Origin: Gammaproteobacteria bacterium
GTDB taxonomy: Bacteria; Pseudomonadota; Gammaproteobacteria; SZUA-152
Assembly (NCBI GenBank): GCA_029882975.1
Contig: JAOUJW010000021.1
Coordinates: forward strand, 24,261-88,260
Direction of reading: 5' to 3'
DNA: 64,000 nucleotides
Below are positions 8,082 through 19,364 of this stretch, in pieces. The notes under the pieces were generated by a model. That model searched no databases. It had not been told where the DNA came from and saw nothing but the letters and a program-made list of their open reading frames with translations. Both the position numbers and the translations under genes were made by a program. Every line of letters begins with the position of its first letter. The first letter of the stretch is position 1.

Positions 8082-9232
8082 CAGTTGGCCTGTTTGTAAG
8101 GAGAATGGGCGATGAGACTGTCGCGATAGTGCCGGATACCTTTTTGTTCCCGTTCCAGAAAGGCGGCGATGATCTGTCGGAATTCCGGATGGGCGATCCA
8201 GTGCGCAGAATGGGTCAGTGTGGGTAAAAATCCGCGACTGATTTTGTGTTCCCCTTGGGCGCCGGGCTCAAATCGCAGCAGTTGCTCTCTAATACAGTAC
8301 TCAATACCCTGATAATAGCAAAGTTCAAAATGCAGGTTATTGTACGCTTCATCACAACCCCAGTGGCGTCCATAAAGATGTTGCCGATCGCGCATACAAA
8401 ACGCGCTGGCAATGATTCGATTACCGTCATAGGCCTGAAACAATAAAGTTTCCTGGGGAAGGGTTTGCGCAATTTCCTGGAAAAACTCCAGGGACAGCGT
8501 GGGGTATCCACCCAGACGATAAAATGTGGAGCTATAGTGGCGGTGGAACTGCTGCCATTGTTCTTCAGTGCTTTGTTCACCGTTGCTGATTCGAAGCTGC
8601 AATGGGGTTTGTTGCACGGTTTTACGTTCCCGCACAATGTTCTTGCGCTTGCGTGAACTGAGTTGTTGCAGGAAATCGTCAAAGTCCGCATAGACCCGGG
8701 GTTGACGATTATGCCAATGGAACTGGCAGGCGATGCGCGGTAGAAGCCCTATGGATTCCAGTTGCCGTGCCATTGATGCTTCTGGAAATAAGACGTGCAG
8801 GGAAGAAATGTTTTCCGATAGAGCATATTCCAGTGTGCCGTTGATTATTTGCTTAACAATTTTTTTGGCTTCGATCTGTGGTACGGACGGGTCTATCAAT
8901 AGTCGTGGTCCGGTGATAGGTGTGTAAGGTACCGCACTGACCAATTTAGGGTAATAGGCGAGGCCGCTGCGTTCGTAAGCATCGGCCCAGGACCAGTCAA
9001 AAACGAATTCGCCATAGGAATTGTTTTTGACGTACATGGGCATGGCTGCGAGTATGCGATCCTCGTCCTTATGAATCACGTGACGCGGGAACCAGCCAAA
9101 GGGTTCGCAACTGTGGTTCTCCAGGGCCAGGAGAAAGGCGTGACGCATAAATGGCGTGTTGTTGTCTCCCAGCATTTGATCCCAACGATGGGCATCAATG
9201 TCTTTAATGCTATGGAGAATCTCGGTGCTCAT
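8081..9232 (-). CDS. FemAB/GNAT-like transferase (peptidoglycan-biosynthesis-like family, former DUF482)
   Basis: 383-residue cytosolic protein of the family usually named FemAB-like or 'peptidoglycan biosynthesis/recognition' (Pfam FemAB_like, PF04339). Seen: N-terminal TPFMRHAFLLALENH, the GPRLLIDP region, the central SSRKRKNIVRERK block and the C-terminal GAQGEHKISRGFLPTLTHSAHW, all typical of the family. FemX proteins use aminoacyl-tRNA to build peptidoglycan bridges, but for this subfamily the substrate is unknown. It overlaps aat by one base and is followed by bpt, both aminoacyl-tRNA transferases of a related fold. A tRNA-dependent transfer onto proteins or cell wall is therefore plausible (inference). 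No ribosome site is obvious at the ATG. Confidence 0.85.
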   Translation of the reverse strand: MSTEILHSIKDIDAHRWDQMLGDNNTPFMRHAFLLALENHSCEPFGWFPRHVIHKDEDRILAAMPMYVKNNSYGEFVFDWSWADAYERSGLAYYPKLVSAVPYTPITGPRLLIDPSVPQIEAKKIVKQIINGTLEYALSENISSLHVLFPEASMARQLESIGLLPRIACQFHWHNRQPRVYADFDDFLQQLSSRKRKNIVRERKTVQQTPLQLRISNGEQSTEEQWQQFHRHYSSTFYRLGGYPTLSLEFFQEIAQTLPQETLLFQAYDGNRIIASAFCMRDRQHLYGRHWGCDEAYNNLHFELCYYQGIEYCIREQLLRFEPGAQGEHKISRGFLPTLTHSAHWIAHPEFRQIIAAFLEREQKGIRHYRDSLIAHSPYKQAN

Positions 9233-9307
9233 ACGTCGTGGATTGAATGCACGATCTGCAAGGCTCAGTTAAGCGGCCGGATCCGCTGTGCAGGTCCGGC
9301 TGGATTG

Positions 9308-10255
<948 letters not shown>

Positions 10256-10340
10256 TTAACATTTCCTCAAAGATCAGACGAAAAAGATGGTCTTCAGCTA
10301 CAATTGTACGAGATGTGATTCTTACGCTAAAGGAGACAAA

Positions 10341-11405
10341 ATGCAAATTGGTATTCCCAGTGAAGTAAAAACTCTGGAAGGTCGTGTGGCCTTAATTCCG
10401 GAGGCGGCGGGGGAACTGGTTAAACAGGGACACGAGGTTTTCATTCAACGCGGGGCAGGTAAGCACAGCGGTTATAGTGATGACGATTATGAGGCTGTGG
10501 GTTTGAGCGTGGTTGAAAATGCGCAAGTCTTATTTGAAAAATCCCGTCTCATTGTCAAGGTAAAAGAACCCCAGGCCCAGGAATTGTCTTTATTTCGACG
10601 TGACCACATTCTATTTTCCTATTTACATCTGGCGGCGGAATTGCCCTTGATGGAAAAATTACAGGCGATCGGCCTGACCGCCATTGCTTTCGAAACGGTG
10701 GAAACCGCAGACGGTCGTCTGCCTTTGCTGGCCCCCATGAGTGATATTGCAGGACGCATCGCAGTGCAAGTGGGTGCTACTTTGTTGCACCGGCCTCAAG
10801 GGGGCAAGGGTTTGCTCCTGGGGGGGTTGCCGGCGGCTCCGCGGGGACAGGTGGTGATTTTAGGCGCGGGTGTGGCCGGGGGTAATGCAGCCCTGTTAGC
10901 AGCGGGTATGGGGGCCAATGTCACCGTGTTTGATCGAAATCGCGACAAATTGGAAGCCATGCGCCGATTAGGGGCGAATGTGACGGCTCTGTATCCTTAT
11001 CAAGCCTCTTTAAAAGAGGCGGTGCGGCAGGCGGATTTGCTCATTGGAGCCGTTTTAGTGACAGGCGAACGTGCACCGCATTTGGTGGATGCGGAGATGG
11101 TGAAGTCTATGCAGGCCGGCAGTGTTATTATCGACATTTCCGTAGACCAGGGTGGTTGTATTGAGACCACCAAACCCACCAACTATAAAAATCCCACTTT
11201 TTTGTGGGAAAACGTGGTGCACTTTGGTGTTACGAATATGCCCGGAGCAGTGCCCCGCAGTGCCTCACAGGCTTTGTCGGCTGCCATTTTGCCCTATGTC
11301 AGTGCCCTGGGTGGACCGCAGTGGCGCGATCATGCGGAGTTGTCTGCGGGAATTAATGTAAAAGACGGTGAAATTCTGCATCCGGCGCTTAAGCTGGTAA
11401 AATAG
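10341..11405 (+). CDS. ald: Alanine dehydrogenase
   Basis: 354-residue NAD-dependent enzyme interconverting L-alanine and pyruvate plus ammonia. It begins MQIGIPSEVKTLEGRVALIP, with the substrate-site segments VKVKEPQ and LFSYLHLAA, the Rossmann motif GAGVAGGNAALLAAGMGA, and the closing NMPGAVPRSASQAL. The ATG at 10341 has AAGGAGA 5-6 bases upstream and fits the family N terminus; an upstream in-frame start at 10287 adds 18 unrelated residues. It stands alone between the divergent trxB and the co-directional ftsK (59-base gap). Slightly shorter than the common 370 residues, with no missing motif. Confidence 0.95.
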   Translation: MQIGIPSEVKTLEGRVALIPEAAGELVKQGHEVFIQRGAGKHSGYSDDDYEAVGLSVVENAQVLFEKSRLIVKVKEPQAQELSLFRRDHILFSYLHLAAELPLMEKLQAIGLTAIAFETVETADGRLPLLAPMSDIAGRIAVQVGATLLHRPQGGKGLLLGGLPAAPRGQVVILGAGVAGGNAALLAAGMGANVTVFDRNRDKLEAMRRLGANVTALYPYQASLKEAVRQADLLIGAVLVTGERAPHLVDAEMVKSMQAGSVIIDISVDQGGCIETTKPTNYKNPTFLWENVVHFGVTNMPGAVPRSASQALSAAILPYVSALGGPQWRDHAELSAGINVKDGEILHPALKLVK

Positions 11406-11464
11406 ATAGAACACAAGTGCTTTATTGATGGTCCAAACAGCAAACCAACAACAGGGATTCTAAT

Positions 11465-13753
11465 TTGCCTTCATCTGTTACGAAGAAATCTCCCCCGCTG
11501 GCCGGGCACATGATCCGGGGACTGAAAGAAGCCGCCTTGATCGTATTTTGGGCCGTAGCGCTGTACATGAGTGCGTCTCTGATAACGTACACCCAAACCG
11601 ACCCCGGCTGGTCCCATAGTGACACCACCGAGGTGGTGGCGAATGCGGGAGGGCCTGCCGGAGCCTGGTTTGCCGATGTGTTTTTGTATTTGTTTGGCTA
11701 TATGGCTTATTTGTTTCCTATTATGGTGGCATATACCGGTTGGCTCATATTTGCCGGACGCAATGAGGACCAGGACTTTGATTTGCGCATGGTCTCTTTG
11801 CGTTTTATTGGATTTGTGCTCACTTTATGCGCCGGAACCGGCTTGGCAACCCTGCATTTTCAGACCCAGGTAACCCTGCCTTTGGATTCCGGGGGTATCC
11901 TGGGGGACGTGGTGGCCCAAGGTTTGGTGGGAGTGTTCAATTTCATGGGCGGTACCTTGTTGTTAATTGCCCTGTTTCTTACCGGTATCTCTTTATTTAC
12001 CAGTTTGTCCTGGATTGTATTGATGGATAAAACCGGGGCCATGACACTGGGTTTGTTGGATCGGTTGCTGGAACAGTGGTACAACTTTAAAGAAAACTGG
12101 GCGACCCGCCGTGCCAAAATGGAACGGGAACAAGTGGTTAAGGAAGTCAAAAAAGCCCGGACTAAGCGTTTACCTCCGCTTATAGAAGCCTTGCCTGATC
12201 CCATCGAGGAATCCGAGCGCGCCGGTAAGGAACGGCAGATACCGTTGTTTGAGAGCGACAGCAATTTACCGTCACTGTCTCTGTTGGATGTCGCGGACGC
12301 GCCCAAAAACCACATGGCTAAGGCCGCTTTGGAAGCCATATCCCGCCAAGTGGAGCTTAAGCTCAAAGATTTCAATATTGAGGTCCAGGTGGTTGCGGTG
12401 CATCCGGGGCCGGTGGTGACCAGTTTTGAGCTGGAACCGGCTCCAGGTATAAAGGTCAGTCAAATCAGCAACTTGTCCAAGGATTTGGCGCGTTCTTTGT
12501 CGGCTATCAGCGTTCGTGTGGTCGAGGTGATTCCCGGTAAATCTACCGTTGGTTTAGAGGTACCCAATGAAGTGCGGGAAGTCGTACGCCTCAGTGAAGT
12601 GCTGAAGTCCAAAGTGTTTGATAAGGCCCGCTCTCCACTGAGTATCGCATTGGGTAAGAACATCAGCGGTCATCCCGTGATTGTGGATCTGGCTAAAATG
12701 CCCCACTTACTGGTAGCAGGGACCACCGGTTCCGGTAAGTCCGTGGGTTTGAATGCTATGGTGTTGAGCTTGTTGTACAACTCCACGCCTAACGAGGTTC
12801 GCATGATCATGATTGATCCGAAAATGCTGGAGCTGTCCGTTTATGAGGGCATTCCTCATTTATTGGCACCGGTCGTTACGGACATGAAGCAAGCTGCCAA
12901 TGCCCTGCGTTGGTGTGTGGCGGAAATGGAGCGGCGTTATACTCTGATGGCCTTATTGGGGGTGCGTAACCTCAATGGGTATAACACCAAGGTGAGTGAG
13001 GCGATTCAACAGGGCGAGCCTATCGTGGATCCCACCTATAAACCCGATGTCCTCAGCGATCCCGATGAGGTTCGACATCTGGAGCCCTTGCCTTATCTGG
13101 TGGTTGTGGTGGATGAATTGGCCGATTTGATGATGGTGGTGGGCAAGAAGGTGGAAGAGTTAATTGCTCGTCTAGCGCAAAAAGCCCGTGCTGCCGGTAT
13201 GCATTTGATTTTGGCCACCCAACGACCGTCAGTGGATGTATTGACCGGTTTGATCAAAGCCAATATTCCTACCCGTATTGCTTTCCAGGTTTCGGCCAAG
13301 GTGGATTCGCGGACCATATTGGATCAGGGTGGGGCTGAACAATTGTTGGGACACGGGGACATGCTATATCTGGCTCCCGGTACAGGTATCCCAACTCGCG
13401 TTCATGGTGCATTTGTGTCGGATCATGAAGTACACCGGGTGGTGAAGGATGTGCGTTCTAAAGGAGCCCCCGAGTACATTGAAGATATTCTGGAAGGACC
13501 CTCCAACAGCGATGGCGGGGATTTTTCCGTTTATGATGATCCGGACCAAGTGGACGAATTGTACGATCAAGCAGTGGCTTTTGTCACAGAAACCCGTAAA
13601 GCGTCTATTTCCTCGGTACAGCGGCGCCTGCGAATAGGGTACAATCGTGCCGCTCGAATGGTAGAGGAAATGGAACGCGCCGGTGTGGTGAGCTCGACCC
13701 AGGCCAATGGCACTCGGGAAGTGCTGGCACCGCCACCCCCCAGTTTGGATTAA
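11465..13753 (+). CDS. ftsK: DNA translocase FtsK
   Basis: 762-residue divisome-associated DNA pump that positions chromosome dimers for XerCD. The first ~185 residues carry about four membrane segments (4-TM FtsK domain), then a short charged linker. The RecA-like motor has Walker A GTTGSGKS (about residues 419-426) and Walker [15 protein letters not shown] (about 545). The C-terminal gamma winged helix ([19 protein letters not shown]) recognises polar DNA motifs. The TTG at 11465 is chosen because AGGGA lies about 7 bases before it and it preserves the cytoplasmic N terminus; ATG at 11510 is an alternative. The linker is short, as in many non-enteric species. lolA follows. Confidence 0.97.
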   Translation: MPSSVTKKSPPLAGHMIRGLKEAALIVFWAVALYMSASLITYTQTDPGWSHSDTTEVVANAGGPAGAWFADVFLYLFGYMAYLFPIMVAYTGWLIFAGRNEDQDFDLRMVSLRFIGFVLTLCAGTGLATLHFQTQVTLPLDSGGILGDVVAQGLVGVFNFMGGTLLLIALFLTGISLFTSLSWIVLMDKTGAMTLGLLDRLLEQWYNFKENWATRRAKMEREQVVKEVKKARTKRLPPLIEALPDPIEESERAGKERQIPLFESDSNLPSLSLLDVADAPKNHMAKAALEAISRQVELKLKDFNIEVQVVAVHPGPVVTSFELEPAPGIKVSQISNLSKDLARSLSAISVRVVEVIPGKSTVGLEVPNEVREVVRLSEVLKSKVFDKARSPLSIALGKNISGHPVIVDLAKMPHLLVAGTTGSGKSVGLNAMVLSLLYNSTPNEVRMIMIDPKMLELSVYEGIPHLLAPVVTDMKQAANALRWCVAEMERRYTLMALLGVRNLNGYNTKVSEAIQQGEPIVDPTYKPDVLSDPDEVRHLEPLPYLVVVVDELADLMMVVGKKVEELIARLAQKARAAGMHLILATQRPSVDVLTGLIKANIPTRIAFQVSAKVDSRTILDQGGAEQLLGHGDMLYLAPGTGIPTRVHGAFVSDHEVHRVVKDVRSKGAPEYIEDILEGPSNSDGGDFSVYDDPDQVDELYDQAVAFVTETRKASISSVQRRLRIGYNRAARMVEEMERAGVVSSTQANGTREVLAPPPPSLD

Positions 13754-13775
13754 GAACCTCTAATTGGTGTATTCA

Positions 13776-14459
13776 ATGTTTAAACAATATTTTCAAACCG
13801 GCTTACGCCGGATGCTTGTGGGTTCTCTTGTTTTTGCGGCAATGACAGGAAGCGCTGCGGTTACAGCGGAATCTGCAGATATGGAGCGATTGTCGCGATT
13901 CTATAAACAAGTAAAAAGCCTGCAAGCTACTTTCGTACAAAGAGTGGATGCCTCCGGTTTTTCATCCATTGAGGAATCTGCCGGTGTGTTTTATTTACAG
14001 CGCCCGGGGCGATTTCGCTGGGATTACACCAAACCCTATAAGCAACAAATTATCGCCGATGGTAAAAAGCTCTGGGTCTATGACGTCGACATGGATCAAG
14101 TGATTGTGAAAAAACTGGATCTGGCATTGGGAAGCACCCCGGCGGTGCTGTTGAGCGGAACTCAGGAATTGAAGCAGCAATTCACGGTGGATCGTATACG
14201 CGATTTGCAGGGGCGTCCTGCCGGTCTGGTTTGGTTGCGTTTGTTACCTAAAGATAAGGAATCCAATTACCAACATATCGTTCTGGGGTTTAATCAGGAT
14301 AACCTGGAGGTGATGGAGTTGTTGGATAACTTTGGACAGGCTACCGTCATGCGTTTCAGTGACATTAAACGTAATCCCAATTTGGATGCGTCGCTATTCC
14401 AGTTTACGCCGCCTTTGGGTGTGGATGTGATTGGTGCCGAGGACGTTCTGGGCCAATGA
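13776..14459 (+). CDS. lolA: Outer membrane lipoprotein carrier protein LolA
   Basis: 227-residue periplasmic chaperone that carries lipoproteins from LolCDE to LolB. The signal peptide spans about residues 1-30 (LVGSLVFAAMTGSAAVTAES). The mature part shows VKSLQATFVQRV, RPGRFRWDYTKPYKQQIIADG and the aspartate-rich DVDMDQV, all typical of LolA. The ATG at 13776 is 22 bases after the ftsK stop; TTG at 13764 is a possible alternative adding 4 residues. ftsK-lolA is the standard gammaproteobacterial order. A second LolA-fold gene lies at 25139 but belongs to a different family used with an RND-like transporter. Confidence 0.95.
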   Translation: MFKQYFQTGLRRMLVGSLVFAAMTGSAAVTAESADMERLSRFYKQVKSLQATFVQRVDASGFSSIEESAGVFYLQRPGRFRWDYTKPYKQQIIADGKKLWVYDVDMDQVIVKKLDLALGSTPAVLLSGTQELKQQFTVDRIRDLQGRPAGLVWLRLLPKDKESNYQHIVLGFNQDNLEVMELLDNFGQATVMRFSDIKRNPNLDASLFQFTPPLGVDVIGAEDVLGQ

Positions 14460-14507
14460 GACACCGAGACGATGCGCTATTGCCCGGCCACTTTGTGAGA
14501 CGCTGAG

Positions 14508-14879
14508 ATGCAGTGGTTAGCAATAGCCGCCGGCGGAGCTTTGGGGTCGTTGTTGCGGTTTTTATCTTCCAGCGGTTTGCATCACTGGTTAGGGCGTTCG
14601 TTTCCCTACGGTACTTTGTTTGTGAATGTGACAGGCTCACTGATAATGGGATTTTTGTACATTCATTTCACCAGCCGCATGGAACTGGGGCCGCAGTGGC
14701 GGGCTTTTTTTCTGGTGGGCTTGCTGGGGGCTTTTACCACTTTTTCTACATTTTCTTTGGAAACGGTGCAATTACTGGAAGAGGGAAGGGCGCTTCAGGC
14801 TTTATTGAATATGCTGCTTAACGTAGGTGTATGTGTCGCCGCGGCATGGGCTGGAATCTGGTTGGGCCGAGCGGCATAA
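14508..14879 (+). CDS. crcB: Fluoride channel CrcB/FluC
   Basis: 123-residue inner-membrane protein, a fluoride-selective dual-topology dimer in characterised members. Four membrane segments are visible. Family motifs: GGALGSLLRFL at the N terminus, PYGTLFVNVTGSLIMGF, and GLLGAFTTFSTFSLET, which includes the Phe-box/Thr pore region. It sits 48 bases after lolA and 48 bases before serS, in the place where rarA lies in E. coli. No fluoride riboswitch could be recognised in the short upstream gap, so it is probably expressed with the lolA message. Confidence 0.95.
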   Translation: MQWLAIAAGGALGSLLRFLSSSGLHHWLGRSFPYGTLFVNVTGSLIMGFLYIHFTSRMELGPQWRAFFLVGLLGAFTTFSTFSLETVQLLEEGRALQALLNMLLNVGVCVAAAWAGIWLGRAA

Positions 14880-14924
14880 GCGGTTTGGAACAGGACTGTA
14901 AAACAGAGATTAAGGTAATCATAA

Positions 14925-16199
<1,275 letters not shown>

Positions 16200-16229
16200 G
16201 GGTTAGGTTAGAGTAGGACGGAATAAAAC

Positions 16230-17621
16230 ATGCAATATTTTCCCATGTTTGTCAGCTTACAGCAGCGCCCTTGCGTTGTGGTGGGTGGTGGAGAAGTGGC
16301 AGCCAGAAAAGTGGCGCTGTTGGTTAGAGCCGGTGGAGATGTTACCGTCATTGCACCGAAATTGTGTGAAAGCCTGCAGCGCCGTTTGGATGATGCCCAA
16401 ATCAAGCATCATTCCAAAACCTTTGAGGATACCGATATTGAGCGCTGTACAGTTGTCATTGCGGCCACCGATGACAGAACGACCAACAAGCGGGTTTCCG
16501 AGATTGCCCGGCAAAACAATATTCCGGTAAATGTAGTGGATCAGCCGGAGCTGTGTACTTTTGTAGTACCGTCAATTATTGATCGTTCGCCGGTTCAAGT
16601 TGCCGTGTCAACCGGTGGCGCTTCACCGGTGCTGGCGCGATTGCTGCGTTCGCGGTTGGAAACCATATTACCTGCAGCATATGGCAGCCTGGCTTCGCTT
16701 ATGGAAGAGTTTCGGGATAAGGTCAAGCAGCAGTTTTCCGGCGGAGATAAGCGGCGGCGATTCTGGGAAACCGTCATACAGGGACCTATCTCGGAGCTTG
16801 TGTTTGCCGGTAAAGAAGAGGCTGCTCGTGAAGCTATGCATACCGCCATAGACGAGGGTGAGCATACTGTGCCCGATTTTGGCGAAGTGTATTTGGTGGG
16901 GGCCGGACCGGGAGATCCCGATTTATTGACCTTTCGAGCCTTGCGCTTGTTACAGCAGGCAGAGGTTATCGTTTACGATCGCCTCGTATCTGAGGAGATA
17001 CTGGATCTGGCAAGACGAGACGCTGACCTGGTCTATGTGGGTAAGGAAAGGGACAAGCATACCCTGCCTCAAGAGGATATAAACCAAATGTTGGTACGCA
17101 TTGCCAAGAAAGGTAAACGGGTATTGCGTCTGAAAGGGGGCGATCCGTTTATTTTTGGTCGCGGCGGTGAGGAAATACAGACCTTAATGGACGAGGGAAT
17201 TCCGTTTCAGGTGGTGCCCGGCATAACGGCAGCCAGTGGTGCCGCCTCATATGCCGGTATTCCTTTAACACACCGGGATTATGCTCAATCGGTCATGTTC
17301 GTAACCGGGCACCTTAAAGACGGCAGCATGGATCTAAACTGGACCGCGTTGACACAACCAGGCCAAACGGTGGTGGTGTATATGGGCTTGTTGGGCCTCC
17401 CTAATCTGTGTAACAAACTGGTGGAAAAGGGCTTGAGCGCGGATACACCTATGGCCCTGGTACAACAGGCTACCACCAAGCGCCAACGGGTTTTGGTTGC
17501 AACCGTAGGGACTATGGTGAAAAAAATGGTCGATCAAGATATCAAACCGCCTACCTTGATTATTATCGGTGAGGTTGTGGCGTTGCATGAGAAGCTGGCC
17601 TGGTTCCAACCAGTAGAGTGA
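16230..17621 (+). CDS. cysG: Siroheme synthase CysG (trifunctional)
   Basis: 463-residue enzyme making siroheme from uroporphyrinogen III. The N-terminal module is a precorrin-2 dehydrogenase/sirohydrochlorin ferrochelatase: NAD site VVGGGEVAARKVALLVRAGG, and STGGASPVLARLLRSR around the regulatory serine region. The C-terminal module is the SAM-dependent uroporphyrinogen methyltransferase: VGAGPGDPDLLTFRALRL, KGGDPFIFGRGGEE, and PGITAASGAASYAGIPLTHR. Length equals E. coli CysG (457). Siroheme serves sulfite and nitrite reductases, neither of which is in the window. It ends the ftsK-serS run; a small inverted-repeat element begins 20 bases after the stop. Confidence 0.97.
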   Translation: MQYFPMFVSLQQRPCVVVGGGEVAARKVALLVRAGGDVTVIAPKLCESLQRRLDDAQIKHHSKTFEDTDIERCTVVIAATDDRTTNKRVSEIARQNNIPVNVVDQPELCTFVVPSIIDRSPVQVAVSTGGASPVLARLLRSRLETILPAAYGSLASLMEEFRDKVKQQFSGGDKRRRFWETVIQGPISELVFAGKEEAAREAMHTAIDEGEHTVPDFGEVYLVGAGPGDPDLLTFRALRLLQQAEVIVYDRLVSEEILDLARRDADLVYVGKERDKHTLPQEDINQMLVRIAKKGKRVLRLKGGDPFIFGRGGEEIQTLMDEGIPFQVVPGITAASGAASYAGIPLTHRDYAQSVMFVTGHLKDGSMDLNWTALTQPGQTVVVYMGLLGLPNLCNKLVEKGLSADTPMALVQQATTKRQRVLVATVGTMVKKMVDQDIKPPTLIIIGEVVALHEKLAWFQPVE

Positions 17622-17641
17622 TGTGGTATTAAGCTACCCCA

Positions 17642-17812
17642 GGGAACCTCTGATAAACGCCATGAATGGCATTTATAAGAACTAAATTGTCAATTGCTTC
17701 GTTGCCTGCAGGATGTAGGCAAGGGCCTTGAGCACGACGCGGAAGCTTTTCGCTTTGCACTGAACAGTTTATTTTTCATCTATGCTTATCCAGGAATTAA
17801 TCAAAGGTTCCC
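17642..17812. mobile_element. MITE-like 171-bp element with terminal inverted repeats
   Basis: The left end (17642-17657) GGGAACCTCTGATAAA and the right end (17797-17812, read in reverse complement) GGGAACCTTTGATTAA match at 14 of 16 positions. The 171-bp interior has no gene. It fills the space between cysG and the convergent response-regulator gene. Size, terminal repeats and non-coding interior fit a miniature inverted-repeat element mobilised by an IS elsewhere in the genome. No target-site duplication was confirmed and no other copy is in the window. Confidence 0.55.
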
Positions 17813-17815
17813 CAG

Positions 17816-19054
17816 TTAGAACAATTCAATGTCGGCATTGAAGGGTTCGTCTTCTTTATCTTTGTTTCCTTTCTCGCTCCAGTCGCTTGAGTCGGGGTTT
17901 TGTCGATGCAGCATATTGTCCACCAGTTGAATTTGTTCTTCGGTCAATTGTTGTAAGCGTTTTAGATCATCGATTATGGTACTGCCGCTTTGCTTCGACG
18001 AGTAACTGAATTTCAGTGCGTTATTCACCGCGTCTCCCACCAATTGTGAAATCCGGTCACAGCGGCTCGCGTCGGTAGCGCTGGGTAGCAGTTGCGCCAA
18101 TCGGGTTTGCATATCTCCCAGCGTGCCGGCGCTGCGTTGTTGGTCCTCTCTAATGGTGTTAGCCAATGCCGCTAGACCGGTTTGGATCTCCGTAAACGAT
18201 TGTATGCTGGATACGTATTGCTTAACTAATTGATGTTCGGAGTTGAACATGCTGATTTTGGCATCCGCAGCAGCCAGCAAGGACGGAAAATAGTCTTTGT
18301 AACGACCATACAGTTCCATATTGTCCAAGGGCATATTGTTGATTAGCAGGGATATGTGTGGAAAGTTGATTTGAGTGCGACAACCAAAATCAATAAAACG
18401 GCGCTCATCGTGTAATTTGGAAATAAGCTCACATTCCAACGGGCTGGCGGTTCCACGGCTGCTGAAAAATTGTCGACCCTCATCGGTCTTCATCATTACG
18501 GAACTGTTGAGGGCAAACGTACTCAGGATAGAGAAGAGTTTGCGAGCCAATTCTTCATAGCCTCTGATATCCATAATATCCATGGAAAATTGCGCTACTT
18601 TTCCCATATCACTACTACCAGACATAGCTGCCATGGCGGCGCGGCGAGCACGTTCAGCTTCTTGCAGTAATTTGTCTTGTTTGCTGCGAAACTTGTTGAT
18701 AACTGTAATTTTGGCCAACATATCTTCGGTATTGAAGGGTTTAACCATGTAGTCGTCTGCCCCCATTTCATAGGCTTGCATACGTATACGTAAAGATTCG
18801 TGGGATGACATAAATACAACAGGAATGTGGGCGGTTATATCGTTTTGCTTGAGTTGGTCGCAAACCTCATAACCGTTTAATCCGGGCATTTCCAGATCCA
18901 GCAAGATAATATCCGGGTTACATTCCTGAGCCTTGGCCAAGCCATCATGGCCGTTGGCGGCTATTTGTGAATGGTGAACATTTTGTAAAGCACACTTGAT
19001 GTAGGTGTGCTGAAAAGGATCATCATCAATGACAAGAATATTTAGAGCGCGCAT
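17816..19054 (-). CDS. Response regulator with receiver domain and uncharacterised C-terminal region
   Basis: 412 residues. A complete receiver domain occupies residues 1-125: acidic pocket D10-D12, phosphoacceptor D53 in ILLDLEMPG, S83/S84 and K105 in YMVKPF. After an Ala/Arg-rich helical linker comes a roughly 230-residue region with no recognised output domain: no HTH, GGDEF, EAL or HD motif. It includes a globular part (about 150-270) and a helical part (about 270-375). The C-terminal tail is very acidic and lysine-rich. The ATG start has no obvious ribosome site. It lies downstream of the PAS-GGDEF gene on the same strand, so a joint signalling role is possible; no histidine kinase is adjacent. 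Confidence 0.85.
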   Translation of the reverse strand: MRALNILVIDDDPFQHTYIKCALQNVHHSQIAANGHDGLAKAQECNPDIILLDLEMPGLNGYEVCDQLKQNDITAHIPVVFMSSHESLRIRMQAYEMGADDYMVKPFNTEDMLAKITVINKFRSKQDKLLQEAERARRAAMAAMSGSSDMGKVAQFSMDIMDIRGYEELARKLFSILSTFALNSSVMMKTDEGRQFFSSRGTASPLECELISKLHDERRFIDFGCRTQINFPHISLLINNMPLDNMELYGRYKDYFPSLLAAADAKISMFNSEHQLVKQYVSSIQSFTEIQTGLAALANTIREDQQRSAGTLGDMQTRLAQLLPSATDASRCDRISQLVGDAVNNALKFSYSSKQSGSTIIDDLKRLQQLTEEQIQLVDNMLHRQNPDSSDWSEKGNKDKEDEPFNADIELF

Positions 19055-19364
19055 ACGAATGAGTTATGTCCGTGTAAAAGTGTGTGTGCGTTAATGTTTT
19101 TTCGGTTACTTTGGGTTTTACTTTATGTTTAATGGTAAATTCTTTATATATTTTGTAACAGGTCGATGACGGTCCGGTTAATGTTGCAGAAATGTCTCCT
19201 TTTTAGGTTTGAACCGGTATTTTTATCGGGAAACGATGATGAATGTGACACAGGCAGTACGACGGCGAAAATCCGCCCGGGCTTTTCCGGATAGAGTTGT
19301 CGAAGCGGTTCCAGTGCGAGAGATTTCTGTTCGATTATTTGGTTAAGGGGGGCTAACCGATAAC
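19055..19364. other. Intergenic stretch between GGDEF gene and response regulator
   Basis: 310 bases. The part near 19080-19150 is AT-rich and could hold the promoter of the response regulator, which is read on the minus strand. A minus-strand frame at 19144-19401 overlaps the end of the GGDEF gene, but it has no ribosome site or recognisable protein character. I see no terminator hairpin or other feature. Confidence 0.4.

Noticed and set aside
8215..8691. Minus-strand 158-residue frame inside the FemAB-like gene
   Set aside because: It shares the strand but not the frame of a well-supported gene; no ribosome site or family character.
14460..14507. Fluoride riboswitch before crcB
   Set aside because: The 48-base gap is too short for the aptamer and no matching structure is visible.
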